Below, in pieces: positions 25,869 through 35,301 of a DNA stretch of 64,000 nucleotides. The notes beneath the pieces were generated by a model, which saw only the letters and a list, made by a program, of their open reading frames with translations, had not been told where the DNA came from and did no database searches. A program made the position numbers and the translations under genes. Position 1 is the stretch's first letter; each line of letters starts with the position of its first letter. The DNA is from Salipaludibacillus neizhouensis (GTDB lineage: Bacteria > Bacillota > Bacilli > Bacillales > Salisediminibacteriaceae): NCBI RefSeq assembly GCF_002886185.1, contig NZ_KZ614146.1:563234-627233 (forward strand), written 5' to 3'.

Positions 25869-26671
25869 TGAATGAAAAACCAATAGTTTCCTTACGTCAA
25901 GCAAGAACAAATAAAAGTAAATTTTATTTATATACGATAGTATTTATATTGAGTGCAATATATATTATAGGGTTATTTACAACACCCTTCTCTGTATCAG
26001 GATCTGCAGCATCACCATTAGATACATTAAGACGAATTTTTATCGTTCCTTTAACGGACATGGAGTATATTGTTCAATTCCCTGTATACATAGGGTATAT
26101 GATTGAAACGGTAGCTATTGCATACGCAGGTGTTACTGTCGCAACAATTTTGGCTGTTCCAGTTGCTTTTCTTGCAGCACGTAACGTAACAAAACGATAT
26201 TCTTATGTAGGAAAGGCTCTATTAAATGCGATTCGTGCTGTACCTGAATTAATCTTCGCAATTATCTTTGTTGCTGCTGTAGGTATCGGACCATATGCAG
26301 GTGTTCTGGCAATTAGTATTAATTCTATTGGAATGCTAGGAAAATTGTACGCAGAAGTGATTGAGTCTATTGATCAAAGCAATGTCGATGCAATTAAAGC
26401 TAGTGGTGGAAACCGAATTCAAGCAATGTGGTACGGTGTTCTTCCTCAAGTATTGCCTGAGTTTTCATCTTATTCCATCTATCGTTTTGAAATTGATGTA
26501 CGGGCTTCGACGGTATTAGGTATTGTCGGTGCTGGAGGTATTGGTGCGCCACTTATTCTAGCTACGTATCAGCGTAGTTGGGAAGATGTCGGTATGATTT
26601 TAATTGTCGTAGTTGTATTTGTAAGTCTTATTGATTTAATCAGTGGTAAAATTCGTAAAAGGCTAGTGTAA
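25868..26671 (+). CDS. phnE: Phosphonate ABC transporter permease PhnE (second copy)
   Basis: Second channel subunit, about equal in length to the first and carrying the same coupling motif (DAIKASGGNRIQAMWYGVLPQVLPEF). Typical GAGGIGAPLI loop near the C-terminus. It is the last gene of phnDCEE; no C-P lyase, phosphonatase or phosphite dehydrogenase genes follow. Confidence 0.93.
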   Translation: MNEKPIVSLRQARTNKSKFYLYTIVFILSAIYIIGLFTTPFSVSGSAASPLDTLRRIFIVPLTDMEYIVQFPVYIGYMIETVAIAYAGVTVATILAVPVAFLAARNVTKRYSYVGKALLNAIRAVPELIFAIIFVAAVGIGPYAGVLAISINSIGMLGKLYAEVIESIDQSNVDAIKASGGNRIQAMWYGVLPQVLPEFSSYSIYRFEIDVRASTVLGIVGAGGIGAPLILATYQRSWEDVGMILIVVVVFVSLIDLISGKIRKRLV

Positions 26672-26718
26672 TGAATTCGACAGAATATGTGCAAGATAAA
26701 CGAAATAAGCAGTAAAAA

Positions 26719-26762
26719 GATGAGGGTCCGACAATGGACGGATCCTCATCTCTATTTTTTTA
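26719..26762 (+). terminator. Intrinsic terminator after phnDCEE
   Basis: GATGAGGGTCCG (26719-26730) pairs with CGGATCCTCATC (26739-26750), with a T run following. A 12-bp stem makes it one of the strongest terminators in the window. Confidence 0.9.
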
Positions 26763-26781
26763 CATAGAAGGGACAGAAATA

Positions 26782-27585
26782 ATGAACAAGCAAGAAATTT
26801 ATCGTTTTACAAAGGAATGGGTATATGAGGCAGGCGTTATTTTAAGAGAATCAGTCACGATGGATCTAGAAGTAGAATACAAGACATCAGCAGCTGATCT
26901 TGTTACTGAGAAAGATAAAGAGATTGAAATGTTTTTTGTTAAGAAGATTAATGCAACATTTCCGAACCATTATATTTTAGGGGAAGAAGATACTGCTTCT
27001 GATCAGAAAGATTATAATCCGCAAAATGAAGTTGTCTGGTTAGTGGATCCGATTGATGGAACAACAAACTTCGTCCATCAAAAACGAAATTTCTGTATTT
27101 CAGTCGGTGTTTATGACAATGGTAAGCCAGTTGTGGGCGTTATTTATGATCCGATATCAGATGAGATGTTTCATGCCCTTGCTGGTGAAGGAGTTTATTT
27201 AAACGATCAGCGGATGAAACTACCTTCTAAGGTAACAACTTATGAGCAAGCATTGATCAGTATGAATCATTTATGGTTAGCACCGAATGATTTTCTTTGT
27301 GAGCAGCCTATCCAACAGATGGCAACGGATATTCGGGGATTTCGTTATATCGGTTCAGCAGCATTAGAGCTTGCTTATGTATCAGTAGGTCGGTTAGATG
27401 GGGCTATTTTTGCAGGTCTAGGATCGTGGGATTTTGGAGCAGGATATATACTACTTCAAGAACAAGGTTTGAGTGTAACAACATTAGCAGGTGATGGAAT
27501 TGATTTTTTTAAGCCCTCTTCTTTACTAACTTCATCTAAAGAATTACACCAGGTGGTTCAATCAAATTATATTCGGTTAAAATGA
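26782..27585 (+). CDS. Inositol monophosphatase family phosphatase (YktC/SuhB-like)
   Basis: Mg-dependent phosphatase of the IMPase superfamily, probably acting on inositol phosphates or a related small phosphate ester. The metal-binding motifs are intact: GEED, DPIDGTTNFVH and the C-terminal WDFGAGYILLQEQG. The product has 267 residues. ATG 26782 follows AGAAGGGACAG; the longer open frame runs through the preceding terminator and is rejected. Lying next to phosphorus uptake genes may be chance, as a terminator separates them. Confidence 0.88.
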   Translation: MNKQEIYRFTKEWVYEAGVILRESVTMDLEVEYKTSAADLVTEKDKEIEMFFVKKINATFPNHYILGEEDTASDQKDYNPQNEVVWLVDPIDGTTNFVHQKRNFCISVGVYDNGKPVVGVIYDPISDEMFHALAGEGVYLNDQRMKLPSKVTTYEQALISMNHLWLAPNDFLCEQPIQQMATDIRGFRYIGSAALELAYVSVGRLDGAIFAGLGSWDFGAGYILLQEQGLSVTTLAGDGIDFFKPSSLLTSSKELHQVVQSNYIRLK

Positions 27586-27643
27586 AAATAAATACGTAAT
27601 AGATTTAAGCGTAACATTATCTGATAAGAAAGGATTGAAGTAA

Positions 27644-28456
27644 GTGGAGAAATTGTACATATTTGATTTAGATGGAACACTCTACGAAGGTACCGACCAT
27701 TTTGATTACTATGCAGAACGTTTAGCTACGAGTGTAGCAGAAGAGAAAAGGCTTGAATATTGGAACGACTATAAAAAAATGAAAAATGGCAACCATACTG
27801 TACAAATTGGTAAAGGATATGATGTCGCCAATGATGCAACTTTAACAATTGATGCTATGACATTAGAAGTGGTAGATGCCCACGATTGGGATGGGAATAA
27901 ATTACCTGCTATTATTTCATTATATAAAAACAAGGAGATTCAATTTGATTTCGAAAAAATTATTGCGATTGGCGATGGATGGTGGCTTCCTTTTGTTTGC
28001 GCGAAACATTATGGTGTAAAGAATTGCTATCCTCATTATTTAGAGACAAAGGATTACATGAGTAGTGAAAAGTTTAATTTAGACAAGATTTCTGGTCTTA
28101 AAGAAGGACTATTAAAATTAAAACAGAAAAATAAAGTTGTTTTAATAACGAACAGTGATAAAGATGATGTAGAAAGACTCATGGAAAACTTAGATTTAAC
28201 AAATATTTTCGATGAGATTATAAGCTCTGCAAAAAAACCAAGTCTTACTACCGAGCACTTCAAAAAACTACAGCATAACAATAAGATTTCTTATAAAAAT
28301 ATGATATCGATCGGTGATAATTTTATGAATGAAATAGCGCCAGCTTTGTTATTAGGCATAAAAGCAGTATATATTGCAGAACATAAAGCCCCTATTACAC
28401 ACAGGGACTTAACTCACATACATAAAATAGGTCCATGGATTAAGCAACTTACTTGA
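27644..28456 (+). CDS. HAD-superfamily hydrolase
   Basis: Phosphatase-type HAD protein. Motif I DLDGTLYEG (Asp7 and Asp9), motif II LITNS, a motif III lysine in SSAKKPS and motif IV SIGDNFMNEI are all present. Between motifs I and II lies an unusually long insert of about 150 residues, including IAIGDGWWLPFVCAKHYGVKNCY, which resembles a second degenerate motif IV. Start GTG 27644 after AAAGGATTG. Substrate unknown; the gene stands alone and is AT-richer than its neighbours. Confidence 0.75.
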   Translation: MEKLYIFDLDGTLYEGTDHFDYYAERLATSVAEEKRLEYWNDYKKMKNGNHTVQIGKGYDVANDATLTIDAMTLEVVDAHDWDGNKLPAIISLYKNKEIQFDFEKIIAIGDGWWLPFVCAKHYGVKNCYPHYLETKDYMSSEKFNLDKISGLKEGLLKLKQKNKVVLITNSDKDDVERLMENLDLTNIFDEIISSAKKPSLTTEHFKKLQHNNKISYKNMISIGDNFMNEIAPALLLGIKAVYIAEHKAPITHRDLTHIHKIGPWIKQLT

Positions 28457-28576
28457 TTTTAATTATATTTCCACTTTTCTGAAAAAAATATAGTGAAATA
28501 TTACCATTTTTTTGATAATATGATAATATTAACAGTATTGAATGGTTATTCATTCATAGAGGAGTGGAATATAAGG

Positions 28577-30055
28577 ATGAATTCGAAAATAGAAATTCTT
28601 CAGAAAAGAAATGCATTAATGATGAAATTGCTATGGTTTGCTTACATACTGGGTTTAGTGAGTAACTTCATAGCTGGAGTTCCCGTAAATGGGGTTATTA
28701 CTTACGGAATAGTAGGTCTCGCTGCTGTTAGTATTATTACTGTTTTAACACTCAAAGGAATCAGTATTGCCTATATTCAATATGTGATAGTTGTTAACTT
28801 TTCCATATTAATCTATTTTATGGTTTCGACTTCTCCCAAGCTGTCAAATTACATGATGATTTATGTCGCGATTGCTTTTATCACATTGTTTCATAACAGT
28901 AGATCTATTGCACTATCAGCAGTATTAGGCCTAGGGTTATCCAACTTCTTTTTTATTAGGTTTCAAGAAGAAATGTTTTACGGAGCAGGGTTTGATATAT
29001 TAATATCCCTGAACGTGATGTTTGTTATTATTACTTCTGCGCTCATTGCCCAAGCAAAAATTGGTGAAAATATGCAATCGGAAATGAACGAAAACTTCAA
29101 GGTAATGGTGGAAGCTAAGGAAAGATCTGATAGATTGTTAGTAGAGGTAGAAAAATCGATAAGTGTTATTACTTCTTTCAGTTCCCACCTCAAAGAGAAT
29201 ATATCCTCTGCGGAAAGAATTGCTTCTGAAATAACTGGTTCATATGGTGAGATGGCTCAAGGGGTCGAAGCATCAGCTGCAAGTGCCTCTCAAATACAGT
29301 TGGTGATAGGTAAAACTACGAAAGATATGCGTGAGATTGCAACTAATTTTTCAAGTATGAACCAACGGTCACAGGCTACTTCTGACGCAACGTTAGAAGG
29401 GAATAAACGTGTAGAAGAGCTGACAGTACAAATGAACAAAATGAGTGAATTGATGAGTATTCAAAACGAAGTTGTAGCAAAATTATTTTCGGAGAGTAAA
29501 GAAATATCAACTATTTTAACTGCAATAACAGCTATATCGGAACAAACTAATCTTTTAGCATTAAATGCTTCTATTGAGGCTGCAAGAGCAGGTGAACACG
29601 GAAAAGGTTTTGCAGTTGTGGCAGATGAAGTTAGAAAACTAGCCGAAAATTCTCAAGAGTCTACGATGCAAATAAAAAATATTTTACAGGAAATACATAG
29701 CAAGATTGAGCTGGTAAAACAAAAAGGAGAATTAAACAACCAATCAATTGAGAAAAGTCTCCTTGTGACTAAGGCAACAAAAGGACAGTTTTCACAAATC
29801 GAAAAGCATGCAAATGACTCCTTGGCTCAGTCCTTACAAGTAAACAAACAAATAGAAGGAATGAATCTTTCAACCGAAAAAATACTCGTCGAAATTCATG
29901 AAGTAACAACCCACACAGACGCGTCAAGTGCAACTGTAGAGGAAATGCTTGCTTCGATGGAGGAACAAAATGACAGAATTCAATCTATTGTTAGCAGCTT
30001 TAGTGAATTGGAATCGTTAACGTTGAGTTTAACTAAATTGACGCAACAGGCCTAG
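28577..30055 (+). CDS. Methyl-accepting chemotaxis protein with membrane sensor domain
   Basis: Chemoreceptor whose N-terminal 175 residues form about six membrane helices with no extracellular ligand domain, so it probably senses a membrane or intracellular cue. A cytoplasmic helical bundle follows with the invariant hairpin tip [20 protein letters not shown], then [18 protein letters not shown], which contacts CheA and CheW. No HAMP domain is evident. The product has 492 residues. ATG 28577 is 9 bases after GAGGAGTGG. Confidence 0.88.
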   Translation: MNSKIEILQKRNALMMKLLWFAYILGLVSNFIAGVPVNGVITYGIVGLAAVSIITVLTLKGISIAYIQYVIVVNFSILIYFMVSTSPKLSNYMMIYVAIAFITLFHNSRSIALSAVLGLGLSNFFFIRFQEEMFYGAGFDILISLNVMFVIITSALIAQAKIGENMQSEMNENFKVMVEAKERSDRLLVEVEKSISVITSFSSHLKENISSAERIASEITGSYGEMAQGVEASAASASQIQLVIGKTTKDMREIATNFSSMNQRSQATSDATLEGNKRVEELTVQMNKMSELMSIQNEVVAKLFSESKEISTILTAITAISEQTNLLALNASIEAARAGEHGKGFAVVADEVRKLAENSQESTMQIKNILQEIHSKIELVKQKGELNNQSIEKSLLVTKATKGQFSQIEKHANDSLAQSLQVNKQIEGMNLSTEKILVEIHEVTTHTDASSATVEEMLASMEEQNDRIQSIVSSFSELESLTLSLTKLTQQA

Positions 30056-30063
30056 TTTTAATC

Positions 30064-30095
30064 AGGTGTTTCTCTTAAACAGCTAGGACACACCT
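30064..30095. terminator. Weak convergent hairpin between the mcp gene and ald
   Basis: AGGTGT and ACACCT form a six-bp stem with a long loop between the stops of two converging genes. The T runs are poor, so this is a weak call. Confidence 0.35.
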
Positions 30096-30102
30096 CTTCC
30101 AA

Positions 30103-31224
30103 TTATTCCAGGTTTAATGCTTTTATAATTGGTTCGAACGAGTATCCTAAGGCCTCTGCTACAGCTGCGTAAGTTACATAACCATTGGCGGTGTTAATTC
30201 CTTTAGCTAGCGCAGGATTGTATTTAATAGCTTCTCTTAATCCTCTATTAGCGATTTGTAGTGCGTATGGGACAGTGACATTGGTTAATCCAATTGTCGA
30301 TGTTCTGGGAACTGCTCCTGGCATATTAGCAACGGCATAATGGACTACGCCATGCTTTGTGTATGTGGGATTGTCGTGTGTAGTAGTTTGGTTAACTGTT
30401 TCAATAATTCCGCCTTGATCAATTGCAACGTCAATGACTACAGAACCATTCTTCATACTATTAATCATATTCTCAGTAACAAGTTTTGGGGCTCTTGCTC
30501 CAGGTATAAGCACAGCACCAATAACTAAATCAGAGTCCTTCACGGCTTGAGCGATGTTTAATGGATTGCTCATCATTGTATTAATTTCTAATCCAAAAAT
30601 ATCATCTAATTGTCGTAATCGTTCTGGATTTAGGTCGATAATCGTAACTTCTGCACCAAGTCCAATCGCAATTTTTGCTGCATTTGTACCAACTACGCCA
30701 CCGCCAATGATCGTTACTTTGCCTCTTTTTACACCAGGAATACCTGAGAGTAAGATTCCACTTCCGCCGTTCGGCCTTTCTAAAAACTGTGCACCTATTT
30801 GAGAAGCCATTCTGCCAGCTACTTCACTCATTGGAGTGAGAAGTGGGAGTGTTCTATTTATCTCAACTGTTTCATATGCTACTGAGGTAACTTTCTTATC
30901 TATAAGAGCCTTACAAAGGGAAGGTACTGCAGCTAAATGTAGATACGTAAATAAGATGAGTCCTTCCTTAAAATATTTATATTCAGATTCCAATGGCTCT
31001 TTTACTTTCATGATCATTTCAGCACGTTGCCAAACGTTAAATGCTTCACCGATAATGTCTGCCCCACTATTTACATAATCATCATCATTAAAGCCACTCT
31101 CCGTGCCAGCTTCTGATTGTAAAAGAACTTTATGACCAGCTTGTGTAAATGTAAGTACACCTGCAGGGGTTAATGCTACGCGATTTTCATTATTTTTTAT
31201 TTCTCGAGGTATCCCGATTATCAT
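30103..31224 (-). CDS. ald: Alanine dehydrogenase
   Basis: NAD-dependent oxidative deamination of L-alanine to pyruvate, used in alanine catabolism and during sporulation. N-terminal [22 protein letters not shown] is diagnostic. The Rossmann motif is [18 protein letters not shown], and substrate-site residues lie in MKVKEP and TYLHLAA. Full family length of 373 residues. ATG 31224 follows AAAGGAAGG on the minus strand. Confidence 0.96.
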   Translation of the reverse strand: MIIGIPREIKNNENRVALTPAGVLTFTQAGHKVLLQSEAGTESGFNDDDYVNSGADIIGEAFNVWQRAEMIMKVKEPLESEYKYFKEGLILFTYLHLAAVPSLCKALIDKKVTSVAYETVEINRTLPLLTPMSEVAGRMASQIGAQFLERPNGGSGILLSGIPGVKRGKVTIIGGGVVGTNAAKIAIGLGAEVTIIDLNPERLRQLDDIFGLEINTMMSNPLNIAQAVKDSDLVIGAVLIPGARAPKLVTENMINSMKNGSVVIDVAIDQGGIIETVNQTTTHDNPTYTKHGVVHYAVANMPGAVPRTSTIGLTNVTVPYALQIANRGLREAIKYNPALAKGINTANGYVTYAAVAEALGYSFEPIIKALNLE

Positions 31225-31303
31225 AGTTTTTCCTTCCTTTATTCGTAGAATAAATAATTAGCATTAAAAATCTAAGCTTGATTTAAACAGCTCTAAAACA
31301 ATT

Positions 31304-31342
31304 TAAAGGACAAAGCTACTATATTTATAAGCTTTGTCCTTT
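31304..31342 (-). terminator. Stem-loop between the KTSC gene and ald
   Basis: AAAGGACAAAGCT (31305-31317) pairs with AGCTTTGTCCTTT (31330-31342), a 13-bp stem. Read leftward it follows the KTSC gene, with only a short T stretch, so termination may be partial. Confidence 0.65.
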
Positions 31343-31351
31343 AAGATATTT

Positions 31352-31567
31352 CTATTCATTCACTACGTCATGGGGAAAGGCGGGTTCGATTTCTTCTTGA
31401 AAAAATTTTTTAGTTTGATTATTGGAGATCAAACCTAAATATTCAGATTTCCTCACTTCATAATAAATCACATATCGGCCACTTTGGAATCTTACATGTA
31501 ATTGTTTGTTAGTATCGTCATATCCAATAGAGTTAAAATAATCATCCTTCAATTCTGTAACTTCCAT
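31352..31567 (-). CDS. KTSC-domain small protein
   Basis: The 71-residue protein fits the KTSC domain (Lys-tRNA synthetase-like small domain): SIGYDDTNKQLHVRFQSGRY, then a YYEVRKSEYLGL segment and FFQEEIEPAF. Family members are small stand-alone proteins of unknown role, sometimes suggested to bind nucleic acid. ATG 31567 follows AAGGGGAT on the minus strand. The 274 bases upstream to the next gene show no further clear element. Confidence 0.7.
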   Translation of the reverse strand: MEVTELKDDYFNSIGYDDTNKQLHVRFQSGRYVIYYEVRKSEYLGLISNNQTKKFFQEEIEPAFPHDVVNE

Positions 31568-31841
31568 AATATCCCCTTTCTATAAAAACGTATTGTAAGT
31601 ATGATACCCAGACAGAATGAATCCCAAACGATACTATCCAAATAACTTGATATTAAGTAAGGTTAAAACTCGAGATTCACATCGTTGCAATAAAAATATA
31701 TTATCTAATCTTTAAAATAACTTGTATGCATGGGATAATAGTCATAAAATGAATAGAGATAACAACTAGGTACAATCTATCATATGGGTCCTATTTTATG
31801 AATTATTAAACATATAAAACAGCATAAAAAAGGGGGGGAAT

Positions 31842-33656
31842 ATGAATAAATACTTAAACAACATTCAAAAAAACTTGTTAAGTAACAATGCAAGAGATGA
31901 TATTACCTCAATCCTGCATGATATTTGGAAAAATTGCAGTATTGAAGAGAATGATGATAATGATTATTCGTATTTATTACCAGTTGTTCAAGTATTAAAG
32001 CAGGCTTTAGAAGAGATCTCGTACGTGGTGGTTACGGATCAGCTAGGAAAACTATCCTATGCAAGTACACAATATCTATCAACGTTTTATGATTCGGATG
32101 AAAAAATTCTGAACCGAGATTATTTAGAGATTCTCCGTTCATTTACGGAAGAAGAATACATAGAGGATTTATCTGATGCTATGGATCGACAAATAATTTT
32201 AAAAGTAAAAGGAGAGAGAGGAAGAAAAAATGATTATCCTATCACATTAGAAACATCTGTGTTTCCTGTAATTCATCCGAATAAAGGAGTTGTAGCATAT
32301 CTTATTTTACATCAGGACGTGACACCACTTGCCGAAGCGGAAGAGACTATTAAGAAACTTGTTTCAATGGATGTTCTAACGGGACTTAAAACTCGAAAAC
32401 AGTTTGAGAACGATTTGAAAAAAACTGTCCTAGATGCTACAAAACCAGTATTTAAAGTTGGCGTTTTATTTGTAGATTTAGATAGGTTTAAATATTACAA
32501 TGATACGTTAGGTCACTTTACAGGAGATATGCTTATCAAGGAAATTGCACGGCACATGAAAATGTTTGAGGACGGTAAACAGCAGGTTTATCGATATGGC
32601 GGAGATGAGTTTGCCATTATAGTGGATAACTTTAGCAACGATCGTGTTCTTGAGCAACTCTCTGAAAAACTGTTAAAGTTATTTGAGTATCCTTTCATTG
32701 TTCAAGGAAGTGAACTTTTTATTACCGCAAGTATTGGTTTTTCTATTTTCCCCGAGACAGGCAAAACAGCAGACGATCTCGTTCAGCAAGCAGAGATGGC
32801 AATGCATGTTGCAAAAGAGAGAGGGAAAGATGACTACCAAAAATATTTACCAACCTTAAGGACAAAACGTGATGAAAAGCTAAGTATTGAAAAGCGTGTA
32901 AGAGTAGCAATTGCCCAAAAGTCGTTTCAGGTGTATTATCAACCTCAAATTGACCTGAGAGAGAAAAGAGTAGTTGGGCTGGAAGCTCTACTTCGTTGGA
33001 CGGACAAAAAACTCGGTGTTATATCTCCCAGTGTTTTCATACCAATTGCTGAAGAATCAGGTCTGATTTCTTCAATTGGCGATTGGGTTTTAGAAGAAGC
33101 GTGTTTACAAGCAAAAAAATGGTCTGAAAAAGGGTTTACAATGAGAATGGGAATTAATATTTCTCCGATTCAATTTCAACGCCCCGACTTCGTGAGCAAG
33201 GTTAAATCGATTCTAAGAGATACTGGCTTAAACCCACAATTGTTGGATTTGGAAATAACAGAAAACGTTTTGCTCTATAATAGAGAAGAGTGTGCAAAAA
33301 CTCTAACAAGGCTAAAGGAGTTAGGTATTCAAATATCGATTGACGATTTCGGTACAGGATACAGCTCTTTAAGCTATTTAAGACAGTTCCCAATAGACAC
33401 ATTGAAGATTGATAAATCATTTATATTGGAAGTATTAGATAATTCTAATGATCAAGCGATTGTCACATCGATTATACAATTGGCTCATAATATGAATATG
33501 AGGGTAATTGCAGAAGGTGTGGAATCAACAGAAATGATTCCTTTTTTGAATGATCGGGAATGCGATGAAATGCAAGGATTTTTGTATAGCAAACCGTTGC
33601 CCGCCAATGAGGTTACGAGCTTTGTTGCTAAAACGGAGCCCTCAATAGTTTTTTAA
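31842..33656 (+). CDS. PAS-GGDEF-EAL bifunctional cyclic-di-GMP enzyme
   Basis: Turns over cyclic di-GMP. Domains in order: N-terminal helical part (1-55), PAS (about 60-165: YVVVTDQLGKLSYAS to AYLILHQDVTPL), GGDEF (about 175-335, with DLDRFKYYNDTLGH and intact RYGGDEFAI), EAL (about 345-600, with GLEALLRW, EITENVL, DDFGTGYSSLSYLRQFP, AEGVES). The catalytic residues of both domains appear present; no RxxD inhibitory site precedes GGDEF. The product has 604 residues and no membrane helix, so it is probably a cytosolic sensor. RBS AAAGGGGGG. Confidence 0.92.
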   Translation: MNKYLNNIQKNLLSNNARDDITSILHDIWKNCSIEENDDNDYSYLLPVVQVLKQALEEISYVVVTDQLGKLSYASTQYLSTFYDSDEKILNRDYLEILRSFTEEEYIEDLSDAMDRQIILKVKGERGRKNDYPITLETSVFPVIHPNKGVVAYLILHQDVTPLAEAEETIKKLVSMDVLTGLKTRKQFENDLKKTVLDATKPVFKVGVLFVDLDRFKYYNDTLGHFTGDMLIKEIARHMKMFEDGKQQVYRYGGDEFAIIVDNFSNDRVLEQLSEKLLKLFEYPFIVQGSELFITASIGFSIFPETGKTADDLVQQAEMAMHVAKERGKDDYQKYLPTLRTKRDEKLSIEKRVRVAIAQKSFQVYYQPQIDLREKRVVGLEALLRWTDKKLGVISPSVFIPIAEESGLISSIGDWVLEEACLQAKKWSEKGFTMRMGINISPIQFQRPDFVSKVKSILRDTGLNPQLLDLEITENVLLYNREECAKTLTRLKELGIQISIDDFGTGYSSLSYLRQFPIDTLKIDKSFILEVLDNSNDQAIVTSIIQLAHNMNMRVIAEGVESTEMIPFLNDRECDEMQGFLYSKPLPANEVTSFVAKTEPSIVF

Positions 33657-33738
33657 GAAAGAAGAAGCATGCGTTGACTAATCCAAAGGAGGGACACCTT
33701 TCGCTTTTTAAGTTATATTTATAAAAGCATCAATAATA

Positions 33739-33785
33739 GTAAAAAGGATGAAAAACTCTTAAGAGAAATTTTCATCCTTTTTACT
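33739..33785. terminator. Long bidirectional terminator after the GGDEF-EAL gene
   Basis: AGTAAAAAGGATGAAAA pairs perfectly over 17 bases with TTTTCATCCTTTTTACT, with A and T runs at the ends so it can act in either direction. Confidence 0.85.
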
Positions 33786-33920
33786 ATCTACCGAAAGAAG
33801 TTATATTGTATAATGCCAAGAGAATAATAACTTTATTTAAGATTTTTTTTTGTGTCGATAGACATAATTAATAATTACCTGTATCTTGAATAAGGAAAGC
33901 AAGAAAGCGAGGGATGTTGA

Positions 33921-34349
33921 TTGAAAAAAAATGCAGAAAAAATTGAATTAATTATGATGAGTGCCTGGGGATTTGCATTGATAGCTGTATTGGGATCACT
34001 TTACTTTTCAGAGATCAGAAATTATGTACCTTGTGAATTGTGCTGGATTCAACGCATTTTTATGTATCCATTAGCGATTACTTTAGCAATAGCTACAGTG
34101 AAAAAGGATTCTAAACAGGCATTCTATACACTTCCTTTAAGTGTTATAGGAACAGCCTTTTCCTTATATCATTACATGATCCAAAAAGTTCCCTTATTTG
34201 CGGAATCCGGAGAAGCCTGTGGGGTTATACCTTGTAATTATCAGTATATTAATTATTTTGGCTTTATCACGATTCCATTCTTAGCGTTTATCGCATTTTT
34301 CTCCATATCTATTCTTATGATATGGGTCATTAAATTAGCAAAGGAGTAA
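33921..34349 (+). CDS. bdbC: Disulfide bond formation protein BdbC (DsbB-like)
   Basis: Membrane quinone-dependent oxidase that recycles an extracytoplasmic thiol oxidase. Four helices and two cysteine pairs: Cys38-x-x-Cys41 (PCELCWIQR) and Cys100/Cys105 (ACGVIPC), as in the family. The product has 142 residues. Start TTG 33921 after GCGAGGGATG. Five bases separate it from the thioredoxin-like gene, its probable partner. Confidence 0.92.
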   Translation: MKKNAEKIELIMMSAWGFALIAVLGSLYFSEIRNYVPCELCWIQRIFMYPLAITLAIATVKKDSKQAFYTLPLSVIGTAFSLYHYMIQKVPLFAESGEACGVIPCNYQYINYFGFITIPFLAFIAFFSISILMIWVIKLAKE

Positions 34350-34354
34350 ATGAC

Positions 34355-34831
34355 ATGAAAAAAATTATTATTTTTGGTGGCATCATTATCGTCTTATTTG
34401 CAGCCATTGCATTCTTAACTTCTTATCAAAGCCAACAACAGTCTGAAGGTAATCCATTTGGAAAGGACCGACTTCATTCTGAGACAATTGATCAGCTTGA
34501 TGATCCAGTGTATCAAAATATAATTTTACCTGAAGAATTAGACGAGAAATTAGAGGCAGGTGAAACAGCTACTATTTACTTTTATAGTGGTCAATGTGAA
34601 TATTGTGTTGAAGCATCACCAATTGTAGTACCGAAAGCAGAAGAACTAGGTGTTAATTTAGAGCTATATAACATTTTAGAATTCGAACAAGGCTGGGGAG
34701 ATTATGGAATAGAAAGTACTCCAAGTATTGTTCATTATGAAAACGGTGAAGAAAAAGGGCGAATTGTAGGACTTCATGATGAGGAAACTTATGAACAGTT
34801 CTTTCAGCAAGTGGTTCAAGCTGAAGAATAG
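34355..34831 (+). CDS. Membrane-anchored thioredoxin-like protein
   Basis: Extracytoplasmic thiol-disulfide protein. An N-terminal membrane anchor (about 4-22) is followed by a thioredoxin fold with active site Cys81-x-x-Cys84 (GQCEYCVEASP) and the cis-Pro loop STPSIVHYENG. The product has 158 residues. Five bases downstream of bdbC, so it is likely the oxidase or a partner re-oxidised by BdbC, although family membership (BdbA-like versus reductase-type) is not decided by the sequence. Confidence 0.82.
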   Translation: MKKIIIFGGIIIVLFAAIAFLTSYQSQQQSEGNPFGKDRLHSETIDQLDDPVYQNIILPEELDEKLEAGETATIYFYSGQCEYCVEASPIVVPKAEELGVNLELYNILEFEQGWGDYGIESTPSIVHYENGEEKGRIVGLHDEETYEQFFQQVVQAEE

Positions 34832-34916
34832 TTATAGGGTATAGATTTATTAATTTAACCCGAATAGTCGTTGAAGTATTGGCAATAATAACAGGAGAAA
34901 GAAAGGACTGTCTCCA

Positions 34917-35183
34917 ATGGAAAAACTTATTAAGTGGATAGGGCTGGGAATATTTATCGGATGGAGTTTAGCAATTTTAGTGAATTACTCCATTTACATG
35001 CATGCTACATCCCAACTAACACTTGTACACCCTATGGTCGACGGCATCTTATTTATGGCGTTAATGTTCGGTATATACGTGTTTATTTGGAGAAGTGTTC
35101 GAAAGAAGGTATCTATTGCTAGTTTCCAATTAGGCGCTTTTGGAGCGGTAGCATTGGTTTTAGCAGTGATTTTCGCGATTTAG
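34917..35183 (+). CDS. Small three-helix membrane protein of unknown function
   Basis: An 88-residue protein with three membrane segments (about 7-26, 37-57 and 68-87) and a short basic loop (WRSVRKKVS) between helices two and three. I recognise no family. AAAGGAC lies upstream of ATG 34917. A strong terminator follows, so it may be co-transcribed with bdbC and the thioredoxin gene. Confidence 0.6.
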   Translation: MEKLIKWIGLGIFIGWSLAILVNYSIYMHATSQLTLVHPMVDGILFMALMFGIYVFIWRSVRKKVSIASFQLGAFGAVALVLAVIFAI

Positions 35184-35193
35184 CAGGAGTATG

Positions 35194-35238
35194 AAAGATG
35201 TGTTTAAAAATCTGTAAAGATTTTAACACATCTTTTTT
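35194..35238 (+). terminator. Intrinsic terminator before swrC
   Basis: AAAGATGTGTTTAAAAATC pairs with GATTTTAACACATCTTT (one bulge), followed by a T run. Confidence 0.85.
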
Positions 35239-35301
35239 GTTTCTATTTAGAGATTCTTAGTGTGAAAATTCATGAATAAATGAAGACAAAGGAGACCATT
35301 C

